A DNA stretch of 64,000 nucleotides from Hymenobacter daecheongensis DSM 21074. GTDB lineage: Bacteria; Bacteroidota; Bacteroidia; Cytophagales; Hymenobacteraceae. The notes below the pieces were generated by a model. That model searched no databases. It was not told the DNA's origin and worked only from the letters and a program-made list of their open reading frames with translations. Positions within the stretch are counted from its first letter, which is position 1. Each line of letters starts with the position of its first letter. The position numbers and the translations under genes were made by a program. The stretch spans positions 1-64,000 of the forward strand of contig NZ_FQYN01000008.1 of assembly GCF_900141805.1 (NCBI RefSeq). Direction: 5' to 3'. Shown here in pieces: positions 49,914 to 59,734 of the stretch.

Positions 49914-50702
49914 ATGCGCCCGACCCACCGTTTTTGCCTGTATCTGCTGTTTTTCGCTGCGGCCGTCTGGCTTAGCGGCTGCGTGGCCCAGCGCACCCTG
50001 CCCTACCTGCAAGGCCCCGACTATTCGACGCAAAGCCCGGTATCGGTCCCGAATGAGCCGCTGCCCTACCGCATTCAGCCCAGCGACGTGCTCAGCATTC
50101 GGGTACAGAGCGTACAGCCCGTGCTCAACGACATGTTCAACATCACCGACACCCGCAGCATAATGGCTGGCGGCGACCCCAGTACGCTGTTCCTAGCCGG
50201 CTATTCTGTCGATGTGGACGGCTTTATCAACCTGCCTACGGTGGGCAAGGTGAAGGTGACGGGCATGACGCTCGAAGAGGCCCAGGCCCAGCTGCAGCAG
50301 CAGGTGGGCAAATTCGTGCGCGATGCCAATGTGCTGGTGAAGCTGCTCAGCTTCAAAATAACGGTGCTGGGCGAGGTGGCCAGCCCCGGCCGCTACTTCA
50401 TCTACAACGCCCAGGCCACGCTGCTCGAAGGCCTGGGCCTGGCCGGCGACCTGACCGAGTTCGGCAACCGTCAGAACGTGAAGCTGATCCGGCAAACCCC
50501 GACCGGCTCGGAGGTGGTGCTCCTGAACCTGACCGACCCCAACCTGCTGCGCTCCAAATACTACTACCTGCTGCCCAACGACGCGCTCTACGTGGAGCCC
50601 GTGGCGGCCCGCACCAAACGCGGCAATGCCAACAACCTGGGCATCGTGTTCGGCGGCATCTCGGCGCTGGTATTACTGCTTAGCTATCTGAAAACCTTCT
50701 GA
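49914..50702 (+). CDS. Wza-like polysaccharide export lipoprotein
   Basis: 262 residues from the ATG at 49914, which opens a lipoprotein signal (FFAAAVWLSGC; the frame upstream adds no signal). PYRIQPSDVLSIRV opens the Poly_export domain, followed by GFINLPTVGKVKVTGMTLEEAQ and an SLBB domain (KITVLGEVASPGRYFIYN). A hydrophobic C-terminal segment (NLGIVFGGISALVLLLSYL) would cross a membrane. Wza-type proteins form the outer-membrane channel for capsule or EPS. First gene of the cluster. Confidence 0.92.
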   Translation: MRPTHRFCLYLLFFAAAVWLSGCVAQRTLPYLQGPDYSTQSPVSVPNEPLPYRIQPSDVLSIRVQSVQPVLNDMFNITDTRSIMAGGDPSTLFLAGYSVDVDGFINLPTVGKVKVTGMTLEEAQAQLQQQVGKFVRDANVLVKLLSFKITVLGEVASPGRYFIYNAQATLLEGLGLAGDLTEFGNRQNVKLIRQTPTGSEVVLLNLTDPNLLRSKYYYLLPNDALYVEPVAARTKRGNANNLGIVFGGISALVLLLSYLKTF

Positions 50703-50745
50703 TTATCCCGTTAGCCGGCAACTCACTCTTTAACCCTTTTCTGGC

Positions 50746-53136
50746 ATGGAACAACGCGCTACTTCTTCCGCTGACGAAATTGATCTGCACGAGTTGTTTT
50801 TCAAGCTGCGCAACCGCTGGCCGCTGTTTGTGGGCGGGCTGCTGCTCACGGCCACGGTAGCCTTTCTCTACCTGCAGGTGAAGGCCCCCGTGTACGATTT
50901 CCGGGCTTCGATGCTGCTGGGCAATCAAAGCTCGGGCTCGAAGCAGGCGCAGGAGCTGCTGCAGATGCTGGAAGTGAAGGAAAAAGGGGTGAAAATGGAA
51001 GACGAAATCGGGCTGCTGCGCTCGGCCGACGTGGTGCGGCGAGCCATCACGCGCCTGCCCTTCGCGGTATCGTACTACGCCGTGCCGGGCTCCTGGCTGA
51101 ACTCGGTGAAAGACGTGCAGGTGCGCGAGCGGGCGGCGGGCGAGGTGCCCTTCCGGGTGATTCCGGCCCCGAAAATGCCCCAGCTGACCGGCACGCGCAT
51201 TTCCGTAGAGCCGCTGCCCGACGGCCGCTTTCGGGTGCAGGCCCAGGCCAAGCGCGGGCAACTCTTTCATCTGAGCACCGGCGAGATGGCCCGCGAAGTG
51301 CTCGATGTGACCCTGGACCAGACCGTGGCGGCCGGCGACACGCTCCGCTCGCCCCTGCTCACGGCCGTGATTAAGCCCGAGCCGGGCTACCCCGCCACCG
51401 GTACCAACGAGCGCTACTTTTTCACCTTCAACGACTTAGGCAGTCTCACCGGCTCTTACCAGGGCAACCTCGCCGTGCGCCCCATCGAGCACGAGTCGCG
51501 CATTGTGGAGCTGACGCTGAAAGACGTGGTGCCGGCCAAAGCCACCCAGTTTCTGGATACGCTGATGGCCGTGTACATTGAGGATGACCTGCGGGAAAAA
51601 AACATAACGGGCTACAAAACTGTGGATTTTCTGGACCACGAGATTGCCAAGCTCTCCGACTCGCTCCGGCACTCGGCGGCGGCGCTCAGCTCGTTCCGCT
51701 CGGCCCGCGGCGTGGTCGATGTGGGGGCGCAGTCCTCCGAGGGCATCCGGCAGCTCAGCGACTTGGGTATGATGCGGGCCCGCGCCGCCACCAACCGCAA
51801 GTATTACCAGAACATGCTCAGCTACCTGCGGGCCAACCAGGGCGCCACCCAGATGGTGTCGCCGAGCAGCGTGGGCATCGAAGACCCGGTGGTGAATAAC
51901 CTGATTCTGCAGCTCACGGACCTGAACAGTCAGCGGGCCGCGCTGGGCGTGAATGCCAGCAGCAACAACCCCTTGGTGACGGTGCTCGATGAGCGCATCC
52001 GCACGGCCAAGCAGTCGTTGATGCAGACGCTGACCAACATGACCCGCGCCACCGATATCACGCTGCGCGACCTGGATCAGCAGCTGGGCCGGGTGCGGGG
52101 CAGCATCAATGCCATGCCCGAAAACGAGCGGCAGCTGGCCTCGCTGAAAAATAAGAGCGACTTCAACGACAAGAACTACAACTTCCTGGTGGAGAAGCGC
52201 TCGGAGGCCGCTATTTCGCTGGCTACCAACGCCACCGACAAGAAGGTGATTGACCGGGCCAAAATGAGCAGCGGCGTGCCCTCGGCCCCCAAGCCGGGCC
52301 TGGTGATGCTGCTGGCCGTGCTGGCCGGCCTGGGCGTGCCGCTGGGCCTCACGCTGCTCCTGGACAAGGCCAATCGCCGCATTCAGAGCAAGGAAGATCT
52401 GGCCCGCATCACGGGTATTCCGCTGCTGGGCGTGGTGGCCCACGGCACCAGCGCCGACAAGGAGCAGATGCTGCGCGCACCGAAAGGGCCCATTGCGGAG
52501 TCGTTTCGCTCCATCCGCGTGAACCTGCAATACCTCTCGGCGGGGCTCGATAAGAAGGTTATCGGGGTTACGTCGTCGGTGCCGGGCGAGGGCAAAACCT
52601 TCTGCGCCGTGAACCTGGCCGCGGAAATAGCCCAGAGCGGACGGCGCGTGCTGCTGCTGGAGTGCGACCTGCGCCGGCCCACCGTGGCCGGGTATTTTGG
52701 CCTCGATTCCTGCGCCACGCACGGCCTGAGCACTTACCTCACCGGCGAAAGCACCCTGGCCGAGTGCGTGCACGACAGCGGCGTGCCGAACCTGCAGGTG
52801 ATGTGCTGCGGCCCCGTGCCGCCCAATCCCACCGAGCTGCTGGAAACCGAGCGCATGGAAAACCTGCTGGCCCAGCTGCGGGCCGACTACGACTATGTAC
52901 TGGTCGACACGCCCCCGGTGGGCTACGTGGCCGAGTTCTTCGTGCTGCTGCGCTACCTGGAGGCCAACATCTACGTGGTGCGCCAGAACTACACCGACAA
53001 GGGCCTGATCAGTCAGATCAACGAGCTGCACCAGGAGCAGAAAATCAAACAGATCTACATGATTATCAACGATATGCACTTCACCAAAACCTACGAGTAC
53101 CGCTACAAGGAAAAGGCGTACGCCTACGGCTACTAG
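50746..53136 (+). CDS. Wzc-like polysaccharide co-polymerase and tyrosine autokinase
   Basis: 796 residues. Two membrane segments (about 27-46, and GLVMLLAVLAGLGVPLGLTL near 525-545) flank a large periplasmic coiled-coil part with a Wzz-type start (DEIDLHELFFKLRNRWPLF). The cytoplasmic BY-kinase domain has Walker A SSVPGEGKT (about 610-618), a Walker A' variant LLLECDLRRP and Walker B YDYVLVDTPP. The C-terminus is a tyrosine cluster (YEYRYKEKAYAYGY), the expected autophosphorylation site. It controls chain length and export together with Wza. It starts 43 bases after the Wza gene. Confidence 0.94.
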   Translation: MEQRATSSADEIDLHELFFKLRNRWPLFVGGLLLTATVAFLYLQVKAPVYDFRASMLLGNQSSGSKQAQELLQMLEVKEKGVKMEDEIGLLRSADVVRRAITRLPFAVSYYAVPGSWLNSVKDVQVRERAAGEVPFRVIPAPKMPQLTGTRISVEPLPDGRFRVQAQAKRGQLFHLSTGEMAREVLDVTLDQTVAAGDTLRSPLLTAVIKPEPGYPATGTNERYFFTFNDLGSLTGSYQGNLAVRPIEHESRIVELTLKDVVPAKATQFLDTLMAVYIEDDLREKNITGYKTVDFLDHEIAKLSDSLRHSAAALSSFRSARGVVDVGAQSSEGIRQLSDLGMMRARAATNRKYYQNMLSYLRANQGATQMVSPSSVGIEDPVVNNLILQLTDLNSQRAALGVNASSNNPLVTVLDERIRTAKQSLMQTLTNMTRATDITLRDLDQQLGRVRGSINAMPENERQLASLKNKSDFNDKNYNFLVEKRSEAAISLATNATDKKVIDRAKMSSGVPSAPKPGLVMLLAVLAGLGVPLGLTLLLDKANRRIQSKEDLARITGIPLLGVVAHGTSADKEQMLRAPKGPIAESFRSIRVNLQYLSAGLDKKVIGVTSSVPGEGKTFCAVNLAAEIAQSGRRVLLLECDLRRPTVAGYFGLDSCATHGLSTYLTGESTLAECVHDSGVPNLQVMCCGPVPPNPTELLETERMENLLAQLRADYDYVLVDTPPVGYVAEFFVLLRYLEANIYVVRQNYTDKGLISQINELHQEQKIKQIYMIINDMHFTKTYEYRYKEKAYAYGY

Positions 53137-53181
53137 GCCGGGTCGGCATTTCTTCTCACTGGCTGCGCAACTATCTTCCTC

Positions 53182-54864
53182 ATGGCCCGCGAACAAAAAA
53201 ACCTGACCGTTGCCACCGTCAATGGCGTGAAGTGGACGATGGTGGCCACGATAGTCAACTCGGTACTGCAGATTGGCTACACGGCCGTGATGGCGCGGCT
53301 ACTCAGCCCGGCGGCCTTCGGGCTGGTGGCGCTGGCGGGCGTTATCCTGCGCTTCGGGGTGTATTTTGCTAAGATGGGCATGGAGCGGGCCATCGTGCAG
53401 AAGCCCGACCTGACCGAGCAGGACGTGCGCGTGGCCTTCACCTCGTCGGTACTGCTGGGACTGCTGTTTGCGGGGCTGCTGGTGCTGGGCGCGCCGCTGG
53501 CCGCGCGCATTGTGCACCAGCCCGAGGTGATTCCCGTGGTGCGGGCGCTGGCCATCGGCATTTTCCTGAGCGGGCTGAACGGCACGGCTATGAGCCTGCT
53601 GCACCGCGCCATGCGCTTCCGGGCGCTGGCCATCATGGAGATGCTCTCGTTTCTGCTCAGCTACCTCGGGCTGGGTATGCTGCTGGCCTGGCAGGGCTTC
53701 GGGGTGTGGGCGCTGGTAGGGGCTTCGCTGGGTCAGGGGCTGATTATCACGGTGTTCTCGTATAGCGCGGTGCGCCACTCGGTGCGGCTGCTCTTCAGCT
53801 GGGCCGCCTATCGTCCGCTGCTGGCCTATGGCAGCCGCATGTCGGTCATCAGCTTCGTCGAGTTTGTGAGCATGTCCCTGGATACGCTGCTTATCGGGCG
53901 GCTGCTGGGGCCGGCGGCGCTGGGCATCTACACCAGGGGCTCCATGCTGATTGCCCTGCCGGTGCATCTGCTGTCCAGCAACGTGGCCAAGGTCATTTTC
54001 CCCTCCTTCAGCAAAGTGCAGGCCGACCGCGCCAAGCTGCGCGACGTGTACCTGAGCAGTATCACGCTCATTGCCATGGTGATAACGCCGGTGTGCGCCG
54101 GCGTGATGGTAGCCGCCCCCGAAATCGTGCTGGTAATGCTGGGACCCCACTGGCTGGAGGCCATTCCGATTCTGCGCGTTATCTGTGCCACCTATGCGCT
54201 GAGCGCCGTCACGATGTTTGCCGGGGTGGTGTGCGATGCCACGGCCGTCCTCACCTGGAAGCTCAATCTGAACGTGTTTTATGTGCTGCTGCTGGCCGGG
54301 CTGATGTTTTTCTGCAGCCGCTACGGGCTGCTGGGCGTGGCCTGGGCCCTGGTAGCAGGCGAGCTGGTGCGTACCCTGCTCTACACCGTGCTGATGCGCC
54401 GCGTGCTGGCCGCCCCGCCCCTGAGCCTGCTGCGGGCCTACGGTCCTGGTGTGCTGGCCGGGCTGCTTGCGGCCCTCGGCATAGCCGCCGTGCGCCACAG
54501 TCTGCAGCCTCTGGGCGTGCCGACGGTGGTGCTACTGGGGCTCGAAATGCTGGTGGGGGCCGTGGTGCTGGGCAGCCTAGGGCTGCTCTATCCGCCCGCG
54601 CAGCTGCGCGACGTGCTGCGCCGCCTGCTGGCCCGCCTCACGGGCTCGCCGGGTACGGTGCCGGCCAGCCCGGTGGTGCGCGTGCTGCGCCTGGTGGCGG
54701 CGCGCCTCGCCCGCCTCGACGGCGAAACGCTGGTGTCGCCGCTACCGGCGGGGCTCAGCCCCAACCCATTGCAGCCCGACGCCACGCCCGACCTGCAGCC
54801 CGTACCGCCGGGCAGCCCAGGCAAGGCCGCCGTTTTTTCCGGCTCCGCGGCCGAAGTGGTGTAG
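53182..54864 (+). CDS. Wzx-like oligosaccharide flippase (MOP superfamily)
   Basis: 560 residues. The N-terminus KNLTVATVNGVKWTMVATIV followed by MARLLSPAAFGLVALAGVIL is characteristic of the WzxC/lipopolysaccharide biosynthesis flippase group, and about 12-14 hydrophobic segments follow. It would move undecaprenyl-linked repeat units across the inner membrane. After about residue 455 a ~100-residue Pro/Ala/Leu-rich cytoplasmic extension is present that most members lack. It is 45 bases after wzc and 36 before the next gene. Confidence 0.9.
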   Translation: MAREQKNLTVATVNGVKWTMVATIVNSVLQIGYTAVMARLLSPAAFGLVALAGVILRFGVYFAKMGMERAIVQKPDLTEQDVRVAFTSSVLLGLLFAGLLVLGAPLAARIVHQPEVIPVVRALAIGIFLSGLNGTAMSLLHRAMRFRALAIMEMLSFLLSYLGLGMLLAWQGFGVWALVGASLGQGLIITVFSYSAVRHSVRLLFSWAAYRPLLAYGSRMSVISFVEFVSMSLDTLLIGRLLGPAALGIYTRGSMLIALPVHLLSSNVAKVIFPSFSKVQADRAKLRDVYLSSITLIAMVITPVCAGVMVAAPEIVLVMLGPHWLEAIPILRVICATYALSAVTMFAGVVCDATAVLTWKLNLNVFYVLLLAGLMFFCSRYGLLGVAWALVAGELVRTLLYTVLMRRVLAAPPLSLLRAYGPGVLAGLLAALGIAAVRHSLQPLGVPTVVLLGLEMLVGAVVLGSLGLLYPPAQLRDVLRRLLARLTGSPGTVPASPVVRVLRLVAARLARLDGETLVSPLPAGLSPNPLQPDATPDLQPVPPGSPGKAAVFSGSAAEVV

Positions 54865-54900
54865 GCTTTTTTTCTATCGGTCCTCTTCTCTCCCATAATT

Positions 54901-56016
54901 ATGAAAGTACTCTACGAACCTACCACCTTCTCCATTCAGGATTTTGGTGGAGTCTCGCGCTATTTTCATGAGCTGCTCAACCATGCTGGTCCTGGCCTGA
55001 GCTGCCAGCTGCCGGTGGTGCTGAGCAACAACTTGTATCTGCGCGACCGGCAGCACACCGACCACTTCGAGTTTTTCCCCCGGCTAGCCATTCCGGGCAG
55101 CTGGCGGCTGATGTATCATCTGAACCGCCGCGCCACGCTGCAAGCCCTGCGCCGGCAGAACTTCGACGTGCTGCACCCCACCACCAACGACCAGACGTAC
55201 TTCCTCGACCTGCTCGGCGACAAGCCGCTGGTTATCACCATTCACGACATGATTCCGGCCCTGTTCGGGCAGCATTATCAGCAGCCCGCCACGGCCCTGG
55301 AAGTGCTGGCCCGCCGCGCCGACCGCATCATCACGGTATCGGAAAACACCCGCGCCGACGTGCTGCGGCTGCTGGATGTGCCGGCCGAGCGGGTATCGGT
55401 GGTGCATCATGGCCACAGCGTGCGCGACTACCCGGCGGGGCCGGCGCTGCGGGTGCCGGCGCACTACGTGCTTTTCGTGGGCAACCGCCGGGCCTACAAG
55501 AACTTTGCCTGCCTGGTGGAGGCCTTCGGGCAGCTGGTGCGGCACGGGTTTGGCGAGCTGCGGCTGGTATGTGCCGGCGGCGGGCCCTTCACGCCGGAAG
55601 AGCAGGAGCTGCTGCACGGGGCCGGCATCGGGCAGCGCACCCAGCAGTTCAGCGCCGTGTCGGATGCGCAGCTGGCCGGGCTCTACCGCGGGGCGCAGGC
55701 CTTCGTGTTTCCCTCGCGCTACGAAGGCTTCGGCTTCCCGATTCTGGAGGCCTTCGGGCAGCGGTGCCCGGTGCTGCTGAGCGACACCTCGTGCTTCCCG
55801 GAAATAGCCCAGGATGCCGGCCTCTATTTCGACCCCAACGACCCGGCCGAGCTGCAGAACCAACTGGAACGCCTGCTGCGCGACCAGGAGCTGCGCCACA
55901 CGCTGGTGCAGCGCGGCGTGGCCCGCGTGGCCGACTTCACCTGGCCGCGGGCCGCTACCCGTACCCGGCAGGTGTATGAGGAGGCCCGGCAGACGGTGCC
56001 CGCCTACTCCTTATAA
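54901..56016 (+). CDS. GT4-type glycosyltransferase (GT-B fold)
   Basis: 371 residues. MKVLYEPTTFSIQDFGGVSR opens the acceptor domain. The C-terminal donor domain has VLFVGNRRAYKNFACLVEAF and the E-x7-E motif region FPSRYEGFGFPILEAFGQRCPVL. Retaining enzymes of this family add sugars from nucleotide donors to the growing lipid-linked repeat. Donor and acceptor cannot be told from the sequence. The next gene begins 11 bases later. Confidence 0.92.
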   Translation: MKVLYEPTTFSIQDFGGVSRYFHELLNHAGPGLSCQLPVVLSNNLYLRDRQHTDHFEFFPRLAIPGSWRLMYHLNRRATLQALRRQNFDVLHPTTNDQTYFLDLLGDKPLVITIHDMIPALFGQHYQQPATALEVLARRADRIITVSENTRADVLRLLDVPAERVSVVHHGHSVRDYPAGPALRVPAHYVLFVGNRRAYKNFACLVEAFGQLVRHGFGELRLVCAGGGPFTPEEQELLHGAGIGQRTQQFSAVSDAQLAGLYRGAQAFVFPSRYEGFGFPILEAFGQRCPVLLSDTSCFPEIAQDAGLYFDPNDPAELQNQLERLLRDQELRHTLVQRGVARVADFTWPRAATRTRQVYEEARQTVPAYSL

Positions 56017-56027
56017 TATAGTACGCC

Positions 56028-57380
56028 ATGAAAATCAGTCTGCGCTTTCTGTATGCCATTCCGATTCTAAGCATTCTGTTCACAGACCGCGCTTTCACGG
56101 AGTTTCTTTTCCCGGAGGAAGGCAACCCCCTGGCCGTGAAATATACCCTGGGCCTGCTGGGCTGCTCGCTGGCCGGCGCGGTGCTGCTGCACCGCTCCAT
56201 GGAGCCGCTGATGCGGCGCTGGCTGCTGCTGCTGCTGGCCGCGCTGGGCGGGCTGGCGCTGGAATCGTATGCGGGCTGGGGCACCTGGATGGTCTATAAC
56301 CACGTGTTTTCCAAGCTACTGGTGCTGCTGCACGTCTTCGCGCTCTACGCCTTCTACCGCCGCTTTGGGCTGCCGCCCTTTGGCCTGCTGATGGCGGTGC
56401 TGCTGCTAGGGCTGGGGGCCAATTTGGTGCTGTATCATCCGGAGGCGCTGAGCTTATCGGGCTTTCTGGCCAATGAGCGCGGCTTTGGCTCCAACTCGGC
56501 CATGCTGCTGCTGCTGCCCACGCTTTACTATTTCAACCAATACCTGACGCGCGGCGGGCTGGTGCGGCTGCTGCTGGCGTTTGGGGGCATGGCCTTCATC
56601 ATCTTTCTGCAGCACCGCTCGGTGTGGCTGGCCCTAGGCATGGCGCTGGCGCTGAACGTGCTGCTGGTGGCTTTCGACCGCCTCGAAGGTGCCCGCCTCA
56701 GCACTCAGCGGCTGCTGCCAATGGTGCTCCTGCCGTTCATCGTGCTGGTTTCGGGCGGCATGGTCGTCCTCACCGACCCCAAGATCAGCCGCAAGCTGGA
56801 GAACAGCGTGAATAATATTCTGCACCCCGAAAAAGGCGGCACGGGCGGCTGGCGGCTTCAGCAATTTGAGTCCTACAAGCCCTTTCTGCTGGAATATCCC
56901 ATCGCCGGGATGCGCTTGAAGGGCTTTGAGCTGCCTGTACAGTTCTACACCATCGGCGACGATGGTGCCAGCGACGCGAAGACCTGGAGCGACATGACCG
57001 GGCACCACTTCCACAGCTTCTACGTGGACCGCCTGTTCTACTTCGGCATTCTGGGGCTGCTGCTCACGGTGCTGGCCCCGCTGGTGGTGCTGGCGCGGCG
57101 CATCCGGCAGCCGGAGCCGCTGCCGGCTCCCACGGCGGCGCTGGTCCTGTTCTGCCTCAGCACCTTCATCTATAGCATTTCTTATGACTGGCCCCTGTAC
57201 TTTTTCGGGGTGTGGGGCTTGGCGCTGGCCGCCGCTACTGTGCCTTTCCGCCGCCCGGTGCCGGTAGCCGCGGCTCCGCGAAGCGTGGCCGCACTGCCCG
57301 CGCCTTTGCTCCGATCTTCTTCCGCCTCTGCTCCTGCTCCCAGCTATGCGCACCCCACTGCCGCCACCGCCCGCCGCTGA
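56028..57380 (+). CDS. Wzy-like O-antigen/EPS polymerase
   Basis: 450 residues, about 11-12 hydrophobic segments. FLQHRSVWLALGMALALNV is the RS.(W/L)l.l motif of the Wzy_C/O-antigen ligase family. A long periplasmic loop follows (NILHPEKGGTGGWRLQQFES ... HFHSFYVDRLFYFGILG). Expected role: polymerising flipped repeat units in the periplasm. The Pro/Ala-rich C-terminus overlaps the start of the next gene by 35 bases. Confidence 0.82.
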   Translation: MKISLRFLYAIPILSILFTDRAFTEFLFPEEGNPLAVKYTLGLLGCSLAGAVLLHRSMEPLMRRWLLLLLAALGGLALESYAGWGTWMVYNHVFSKLLVLLHVFALYAFYRRFGLPPFGLLMAVLLLGLGANLVLYHPEALSLSGFLANERGFGSNSAMLLLLPTLYYFNQYLTRGGLVRLLLAFGGMAFIIFLQHRSVWLALGMALALNVLLVAFDRLEGARLSTQRLLPMVLLPFIVLVSGGMVVLTDPKISRKLENSVNNILHPEKGGTGGWRLQQFESYKPFLLEYPIAGMRLKGFELPVQFYTIGDDGASDAKTWSDMTGHHFHSFYVDRLFYFGILGLLLTVLAPLVVLARRIRQPEPLPAPTAALVLFCLSTFIYSISYDWPLYFFGVWGLALAAATVPFRRPVPVAAAPRSVAALPAPLLRSSSASAPAPSYAHPTAATARR

Positions 57381-58377
57381 GCCCGCCGCGCCGGTACTGC
57401 TTATTGTCTTCAACCGGCCACAGTCGGCGCGGCAGGTGCTGGCGGCTATCCGGCAGGCGCGGCCCACCCGGCTCTACGTGGCCGCCGACGGCCCGCGTCC
57501 CAACCGCCCCGCCGAGGCGGCCCTGTGCGCCGAAACCCGCGCCGCAGTCACCAGTGCCATCGACTGGCCCTGCCAGGTGCGCACGCTGTTCCGCGACGAA
57601 AACCTGGGCTGCGGGCTGGGCCCGGCGTCGGCCATTACCTGGTTTTTTGCGCACGAAGCCGAGGGCATCATTCTGGAAGACGACTGCGTGCCCGCGCCCG
57701 GCTTCTTCCGCTTCTGCCAGGAGCTGCTGGCCCGCTACCGCCACGATACGCGCGTGATGCACATCGGCGGCAACAACCTCTCCCATGAGGCGCAGCAGCC
57801 CGTGGCGGCCGGCGCCGACTCGTACCACTTTTCCGGGCAGGTAAACAGCTGGGGCTGGGCCACCTGGCGGCGGGCCTGGCAGCACTTTAACTTTGAATAC
57901 CAGCTGCTGCCGGAGCTGCGGCAGCGCGGGCTGCTGCGGGGCATGTACCCCGGCTGGTTGGAGCGGGCCTATTGGCTGCCCAAGTTTGAGGCGGTGCGTA
58001 CGGGGCCGCAGCCGGCCCACATCTGGGATTATCAGTGGCACTTCACCGTGGCGGCGCACTCAGGCCTGACCATTGTGCCCGCCGTGAACCTGGTGACCAA
58101 CATCGGCTTCGGCACCGATGCCACCCACACGCTCCATGCCGATGACCGGCTCGCGGGCCTGGCCACCGGCGAGCTGGCATTTCCGCTGCGGCACCCGCCC
58201 ACGGTGCTGCGCGACTGGCCGCGCGACCAGCGCTATTTCCGCGAGCATCTTACGCAACGGCTCCTGGCCAAAGCTCAGCGCCTGCTGCGCCGACTGCGGC
58301 CAGCTGCCGCCCCGGCCGCCCCGCCCACTCCGGCGGCTTCTCCCAATTTTCCACTGCCCCAGCCGCTTCCGTCATGA
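57346..58377 (+). CDS. GT2-like sugar transferase (GT-A fold)
   Basis: 343 residues. VLLIVFNRPQSARQVLAAIR near the N-terminus and EGIILEDDCVPAPGFFRF are the nucleotide-binding start and the DxD-type motif (EDD) of this family. FSGQVNSWGWATWRRAWQ is the conserved C-terminal block seen in glycosyltransferases annotated as nucleotide-diphospho-sugar transferases in Bacteroidota. It overlaps the polymerase gene by 35 bases and the next gene by 4 (ATGA), showing tight coupling. The sugar is unknown. Confidence 0.85.
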   Translation: MRTPLPPPPAAEPAAPVLLIVFNRPQSARQVLAAIRQARPTRLYVAADGPRPNRPAEAALCAETRAAVTSAIDWPCQVRTLFRDENLGCGLGPASAITWFFAHEAEGIILEDDCVPAPGFFRFCQELLARYRHDTRVMHIGGNNLSHEAQQPVAAGADSYHFSGQVNSWGWATWRRAWQHFNFEYQLLPELRQRGLLRGMYPGWLERAYWLPKFEAVRTGPQPAHIWDYQWHFTVAAHSGLTIVPAVNLVTNIGFGTDATHTLHADDRLAGLATGELAFPLRHPPTVLRDWPRDQRYFREHLTQRLLAKAQRLLRRLRPAAAPAAPPTPAASPNFPLPQPLPS

Positions 58378-59687
58378 ACGTCCTGCTTTCTGCTTATGCC
58401 TGCAACCCGGCCCAGGGCGGGGAATGCGGCAACGGGTTTCACTGGACCTGGGAAATGGCCCGGCGCGGCCACCACGTCTGGTGCCTGACCACGCCCTACG
58501 GCCTGGCCGGCATCACGGCTTTTCTGGCGAAGCACGCCGAAGACCCGGCCGCGCGGCGCGTACATTTCACGTATCTCGATGGCCCGCCTTGGGTGCGGTT
58601 TCTGTACCGCTGGCAGTTTGGCGTGTATCTGCATTATATGGTGTGGCAGTATACGGCCTGGCGCACGGCCCAGAAAATGGACCGCGCCATTGGGTTCGAT
58701 CTGGTGCATCATGCCACCTATAGCAGCCTGAAAATGGGCTCGTGGCTGTGGCGACTGGGCAAGCCGCTGGTGTACGGGCCGGTGGGCGGGGCCCAGAAAG
58801 CCCCCATTGCCTTCCGCCGCTATCTGCCCGACTGGTTCCGCACCGAAACGCTTCGCTCGGCTTTCACTTGGGTACTCACCACGCTCGACATCAACCTGCA
58901 CCAGAACCTGCGCCACGCCACGCTGGTGCTGGCCTCCAACGACGAGTCGGCGGCGCTGGCGCGGCGGCTGGGGGCCCGGCGGGTCGAGCTTTTCCTGGAT
59001 ACGGGCCTGCCCGAGGCGTTTCAGGCCGCCACCTTCCCCGAGCGGGTGCCGCAGCCGGTACTGAAGCTGCTGTGGGTGGGCCGCCTTTTCCCCAACAAAG
59101 CCTTGCCGCTGGTGCTCGATGCCCTCTCGCAAACCGATCCGCGGGTGCAGTTTCACCTCACCGTGCTTGGCGACGGGCCCATGCGCGACCTGGTGCCGGG
59201 CTGGATTGCGCAGTATGGCCTGCAGGACCGCGTGACGTGGCGCGGCAGCGTGCCCTGGGTGCAGGTGCACGCCGCCATGCTCAGCCACGACGTGTTCCTG
59301 TTCGGCTCGCTGCGCGACTCCTTCGCCTCGCAGTTCATGGAGGCCATGGCCACCGGACTGCCCATCATCACGCTCAACCACCAGGGGGCCCGCACTTTCA
59401 TTCCGAATGCTGCCGCTATCAAAGTTCCCGCCGAGCAGCCCGACGAAGCCACCGCCGCCATGGCGCGGGCCGTGGAATACGTGTATGACCACCCGGCCGA
59501 GCGGCTGGCCATGGGCCGCGCCGGCTACGACTTCGCCATGGCCCAGACCTGGCCCCAGCGCATGGACCGCCTGCTGACCATGCTCCGGGAGCTGGGCCTG
59601 GATACCGCGCCGGCCGCCAGCCATGCCCCGGATCCAGGGCTGCTGCCGGAGCACCGCCGGCCCGTTGCGCCGGTGCTGGCGCAGTAG
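58374..59687 (+). CDS. GT4-type glycosyltransferase
   Basis: 437 residues. MNVLLSAYACNPAQGGECGN is the N-terminal signature of a GT4 subgroup (SAYaC.P..G.E.g.g). The donor-binding half has LLWVGRLFPNKALPLVLDAL, TVLGDGPMRD and FLFGSLRDSFASQFMEAMATGLP. The final ~35 residues are Pro/Ala-rich and probably disordered. The start overlaps the previous stop by 4 bases. Confidence 0.92.
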   Translation: MNVLLSAYACNPAQGGECGNGFHWTWEMARRGHHVWCLTTPYGLAGITAFLAKHAEDPAARRVHFTYLDGPPWVRFLYRWQFGVYLHYMVWQYTAWRTAQKMDRAIGFDLVHHATYSSLKMGSWLWRLGKPLVYGPVGGAQKAPIAFRRYLPDWFRTETLRSAFTWVLTTLDINLHQNLRHATLVLASNDESAALARRLGARRVELFLDTGLPEAFQAATFPERVPQPVLKLLWVGRLFPNKALPLVLDALSQTDPRVQFHLTVLGDGPMRDLVPGWIAQYGLQDRVTWRGSVPWVQVHAAMLSHDVFLFGSLRDSFASQFMEAMATGLPIITLNHQGARTFIPNAAAIKVPAEQPDEATAAMARAVEYVYDHPAERLAMGRAGYDFAMAQTWPQRMDRLLTMLRELGLDTAPAASHAPDPGLLPEHRRPVAPVLAQ

Positions 59688-59734
59688 CCCGCCTTTTGCC
59701 TTGCCTTGTTCACTTTACCAAGCGCGTTTCACCC